Shown here in pieces: positions 61,803 to 64,000 of a stretch of 64,000 bases of DNA (positions are counted from its first letter, which is position 1; every line of letters begins with the position of its first letter). This DNA comes from Streptomyces cyaneofuscatus (GTDB taxonomy: Bacteria; Actinomycetota; Actinomycetes; Streptomycetales; Streptomycetaceae), in assembly GCF_000718135.1 (NCBI RefSeq), contig NZ_JOEM01000032.1, positions 1-64,000 of the forward strand, read 5' to 3'. A program made the translations under genes and the position numbers. The notes under the pieces were generated by a model. The model was not told the origin of the DNA, searched no databases, and saw only the letters and a list, made by a program, of their open reading frames with translations.

Positions 61803-63479
61803 ATGGGCGTACTGCGCGACCATCCCGAACTGGCTCTCTTCTTCTGTCTCGCCGCCGGCTACCTGGTCGGCAAGCTCCGCGTCGGCCCGATCACGCTCGG
61901 CGGCATCTGCGGCACGCTGATCGTGTCGCTGCTGATCGGCACCCGGCACGTCAGTGTCGACGACGACGTGAAGACCGTCTTCTTCGCGCTGTTCATCTTC
62001 TCGCTCGGCTATATGGCCGGGCCGCAGTTCTTCGCCAACCTCAACCGCTCCAGCCTGCGGTTCTTCGCGCTCTGCTTCATCGAGCTGGTCTGTGTCCTCG
62101 GTATCGCCTACGGGCTCGCCAAGGCCTTCGACCTGGACGTCGGCACGGCGGCCGGAATCCTGGCGGGCGCGGCCACCGAGTCCGCCGTCGTGGGGACGGC
62201 CACCGAGGCGATCGGCAAGCTCAGCGATCTGACCTCCGAGCAGATCACCCAGTACCAGGGGCACGTGGCGACCGCCTACACGGTCTGCTACCTGTTCGGG
62301 CTGATCACCATCGTCCTCTTCACCAGCCAGATCATGCCGATGCTGCTCCGCATCAACCTGGCCGACGCCTCCCGCGAGCTGTGGGAGAAGATGCGCGGCG
62401 GCCAGGCCGGTCTGGAGGCCGACGAGCGCGAGGCGCTGCCCGGCATGGTCGGCCGCACCTACCTGGTGACGCTCGCCGACGGACGTACCGTCGGCGACCT
62501 GGAGTCCGGGCTCGGCGGCCACATCACCGTCGAGGGGATCAAGCGCGGCAGCAAGCTGCTGACGCCCTCCCCCGGCCTGGAGCTGACCCTCAGCGACCTG
62601 GTCCAGGTCGTCGGCCGGCGCTCGGCGATCATCGAGGCGGGCCGGGAGATCGGCCCGGAGACCCCGGCCGTGCCGGGGCTCGACACCCCGCTGGCCACCA
62701 GCCAGGTCGCCGTCACCGAGAAGGCGACCGCCGGTTCGACCATCGACCGGCTGGAGAAGAACCACCCGGAGTTCCGCGAGGACGGCGTCTACATCACCGA
62801 TGTCCTCCGCAACGACCAGCACCTCCCCGCCAGCGGGGAGACCGTTCTCCAGCGCGGTGACGTCCTCACCCTGGTCGGCGCGCGTGGCGGGCTGAGCAAG
62901 CTGGTCGCCAAGATCGGCGCGGTGGTCAAGAACGACTCCACCGACTTCGTCTACATCGGCTTCGGCATCGTCGCCGGCTCCCTGCTCGGCCAGATCGTGG
63001 TCAAGCTCGGGGACGTCCCGATGTCCCTCGGCACGGGCGGCGGCTGCCTGATCTCCGGCCTCATCTTCGGCTGGTTCCGCTCCCGCAAGCAGACCTTCGG
63101 CGCCTTCCCGCCGCAGGCCGCGACCACGCTCAAGGACATGGGCCTGGCCGTCTTCATCGCCTGTACGGGACTGGCGGCGGGCCCGCAGGCCTGGCCGCTG
63201 CTCAAGGAGTACGGGGCGCTGCTGCCGTTCGCCGGGATCGCCATGGTGCTGGTGCCCGCGACGATCTCTCTCGTCGTCGGGCGCAAGCTGCTGAAGATCG
63301 AGAAGCCGCTGCTGATCGGTGCCATCGCCGGACAGCAGTGCTCGACCCCGGCGATCACCTCCATCACCCAGGTGGCCCAGAGCTCCGTACCGCTGCTCGG
63401 CTACACGATCACGTACACGCTCTCCAACTTCCTGCTGCCGCTGACCGGGCCGATCCTCGTCGGCGTACTGGGGGCCTGA
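61803..63479 (+). CDS. AspT/YidE-type transporter with RCK-C domains
   Basis: 558 residues from ATG 61803; the ribosome site is weak. The first membrane half (~15-180; LALFFCLAAGYLVGKLRVGPITLGGICGT, FSLGYMAGPQFFANL, GAATESAVVGTATEAIGKL) is a YidE/YbjL unit. Two TrkA/RCK-C-like domains follow in the cytoplasm (~205-290 and ~300-375, VITDVLRNDQHLPASGETVLQRGDVLTLVG). The second membrane half (~385-558) has the GTGGGCLISGLIFGW motif. This is the architecture of the aspartate:alanine exchanger family, and a paralogue follows in the same direction. The substrate is unknown. Confidence 0.88.
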   Translation: MGVLRDHPELALFFCLAAGYLVGKLRVGPITLGGICGTLIVSLLIGTRHVSVDDDVKTVFFALFIFSLGYMAGPQFFANLNRSSLRFFALCFIELVCVLGIAYGLAKAFDLDVGTAAGILAGAATESAVVGTATEAIGKLSDLTSEQITQYQGHVATAYTVCYLFGLITIVLFTSQIMPMLLRINLADASRELWEKMRGGQAGLEADEREALPGMVGRTYLVTLADGRTVGDLESGLGGHITVEGIKRGSKLLTPSPGLELTLSDLVQVVGRRSAIIEAGREIGPETPAVPGLDTPLATSQVAVTEKATAGSTIDRLEKNHPEFREDGVYITDVLRNDQHLPASGETVLQRGDVLTLVGARGGLSKLVAKIGAVVKNDSTDFVYIGFGIVAGSLLGQIVVKLGDVPMSLGTGGGCLISGLIFGWFRSRKQTFGAFPPQAATTLKDMGLAVFIACTGLAAGPQAWPLLKEYGALLPFAGIAMVLVPATISLVVGRKLLKIEKPLLIGAIAGQQCSTPAITSITQVAQSSVPLLGYTITYTLSNFLLPLTGPILVGVLGA

Positions 63480-63492
63480 GAGGGGTGGAGAC

Positions 63493-64000
63493 ATGATCGA
63501 CTTCCTGAACCGGAACATCTTCCAGCCCCACCCCGAACTGCTCGTCTTCCTCGTCATCGCGCTCGGCTTCCTGCTGGGCAAGGTCCGCTACCGGGCGATC
63601 GCGCTGGGGGCGGTGACGGGCTGTCTGGTGGCGGGGCTGGTGCTGGGGGCCCAGTTCAAGGTCGACATCGACGACACGGTGAAGAACCTGTTCTTCATCA
63701 TGTTCCTGTTCGCCCTCGGCTACCGGGTCGGCCCCCAGTTCTTCCGGGGGCTCAGGAAGGACGGCCTGCCGCAGGTCGTCAACGCCGTCGTGGTCTGTGT
63801 GACCGGGCTGCTGGTCTCCTGGCTCTTCGCGAGCCTGCTCGGTTACGGTCCCGGGCTCGGCGCCGGCCTGATGAGCGGGGCCCTCACCCAGTCGGCCGCG
63901 ATCGGGGTCGCCCAGGACGCCATCGGTACGCTGCCGGGTCTGTCGGCCGACGAGGTGAAGACCCAGGAGAACCTGGTGGCCGTCGGGTACGCGGTGACGT
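63493..64000 (+). CDS. second AspT/YidE-type transporter, cut by window end
   Basis: 169 residues visible from ATG 63493 (GGTGGAG upstream), continuing past the window. The N-terminal unit mirrors the preceding gene: LLVFLVIALGFLLGKVRYRAIALGAVTGC, FALGYRVGPQFFRGL and GALTQSAAIGVAQDAIGTL. It lies 13 bases after the first transporter, so the two are co-transcribed and probably arose by duplication; they may form a heteromer. C-terminal domains are not visible. Confidence 0.88.
   Translation, partial: MIDFLNRNIFQPHPELLVFLVIALGFLLGKVRYRAIALGAVTGCLVAGLVLGAQFKVDIDDTVKNLFFIMFLFALGYRVGPQFFRGLRKDGLPQVVNAVVVCVTGLLVSWLFASLLGYGPGLGAGLMSGALTQSAAIGVAQDAIGTLPGLSADEVKTQENLVAVGYAVT

Overview
The window is chromosomal DNA of a Streptomyces (or very close relative). 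The evidence is the very high GC with G/C third codon positions, a DUF397/XRE pair, an intact adpA carrying its TTA codon, the desABCD desferrioxamine operon with DmdR-type iron boxes, and the cebR-cebEFG-bglC cello-oligosaccharide locus with perfect CebR boxes. As I recall it, gene order from the branched-chain acyl-CoA operon through des, hexosaminidase, glmS, adpA, orn and ceb follows the S. coelicolor SCO2775-SCO2798 core region. This synteny is from memory, not from a search.

0-8.3 kb is accessory. It opens with two broken genes meeting tail to tail (Imm49-like and VanZ-like fragments). A TTA-containing winged-helix protein, three small hypotheticals, an IS5-family element, an alpha/beta hydrolase, an XRE/DUF397 pair, a PRC-barrel protein, a MarR regulator and a DUF5713 protein follow. 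8.4-12.4 kb is housekeeping: acyl-CoA dehydrogenase, thioesterase II, a cation-efflux protein and a phosphatase-like protein. 12.6-17.5 kb holds an exopolysaccharide unit, a cellulose-synthase-like glycosyltransferase (with a TTA codon) followed by a 1019-residue acyltransferase-SGNH-GH16 fusion. 17.4-21.2 kb holds a TetR/NmrA divergent pair and a coupled GPP34-DUF418 pair. 21.3-27.8 kb is a TetR regulator with two near-identical operators and a carboxylase-lyase-dehydrogenase operon for leucine/isovalerate degradation.

27.9-38.1 kb looks like an accessory insertion. It has three decayed genes (frameshifted EcsC-like, truncated YdcF, deleted metallophosphoesterase) around an intact DUF4157 protein with two HExxH motifs, then a lipoprotein, a DUF1707 protein, an HxlR/MFS/GNAT group and a secreted FG-GAP protein. 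The des siderophore region starts at 38.14 kb. The receptor gene desE, which I recall lying next to the siderophore-interacting protein in S. coelicolor, is not found here.

38.1-53 kb covers siderophore biosynthesis, beta-N-acetylhexosaminidase, DUF4429/SHOCT, glmS, a universal stress protein, adpA, orn and tRNA-His. 53-55 kb is a TerD domain fused to a probable PD-(D/E)XK nuclease-like region. 55.3-61.5 kb is cebR, bglC, cebG, cebF and cebE with three CebR boxes. The window ends in tandem AspT/YidE-type transporters, the second cut by the window edge. Two stretches of long G or C runs (6.34-6.47 kb and 60.05-60.15 kb) look like sequencing or assembly damage over GC-rich hairpins, and the second destroys the 3' end of cebE.
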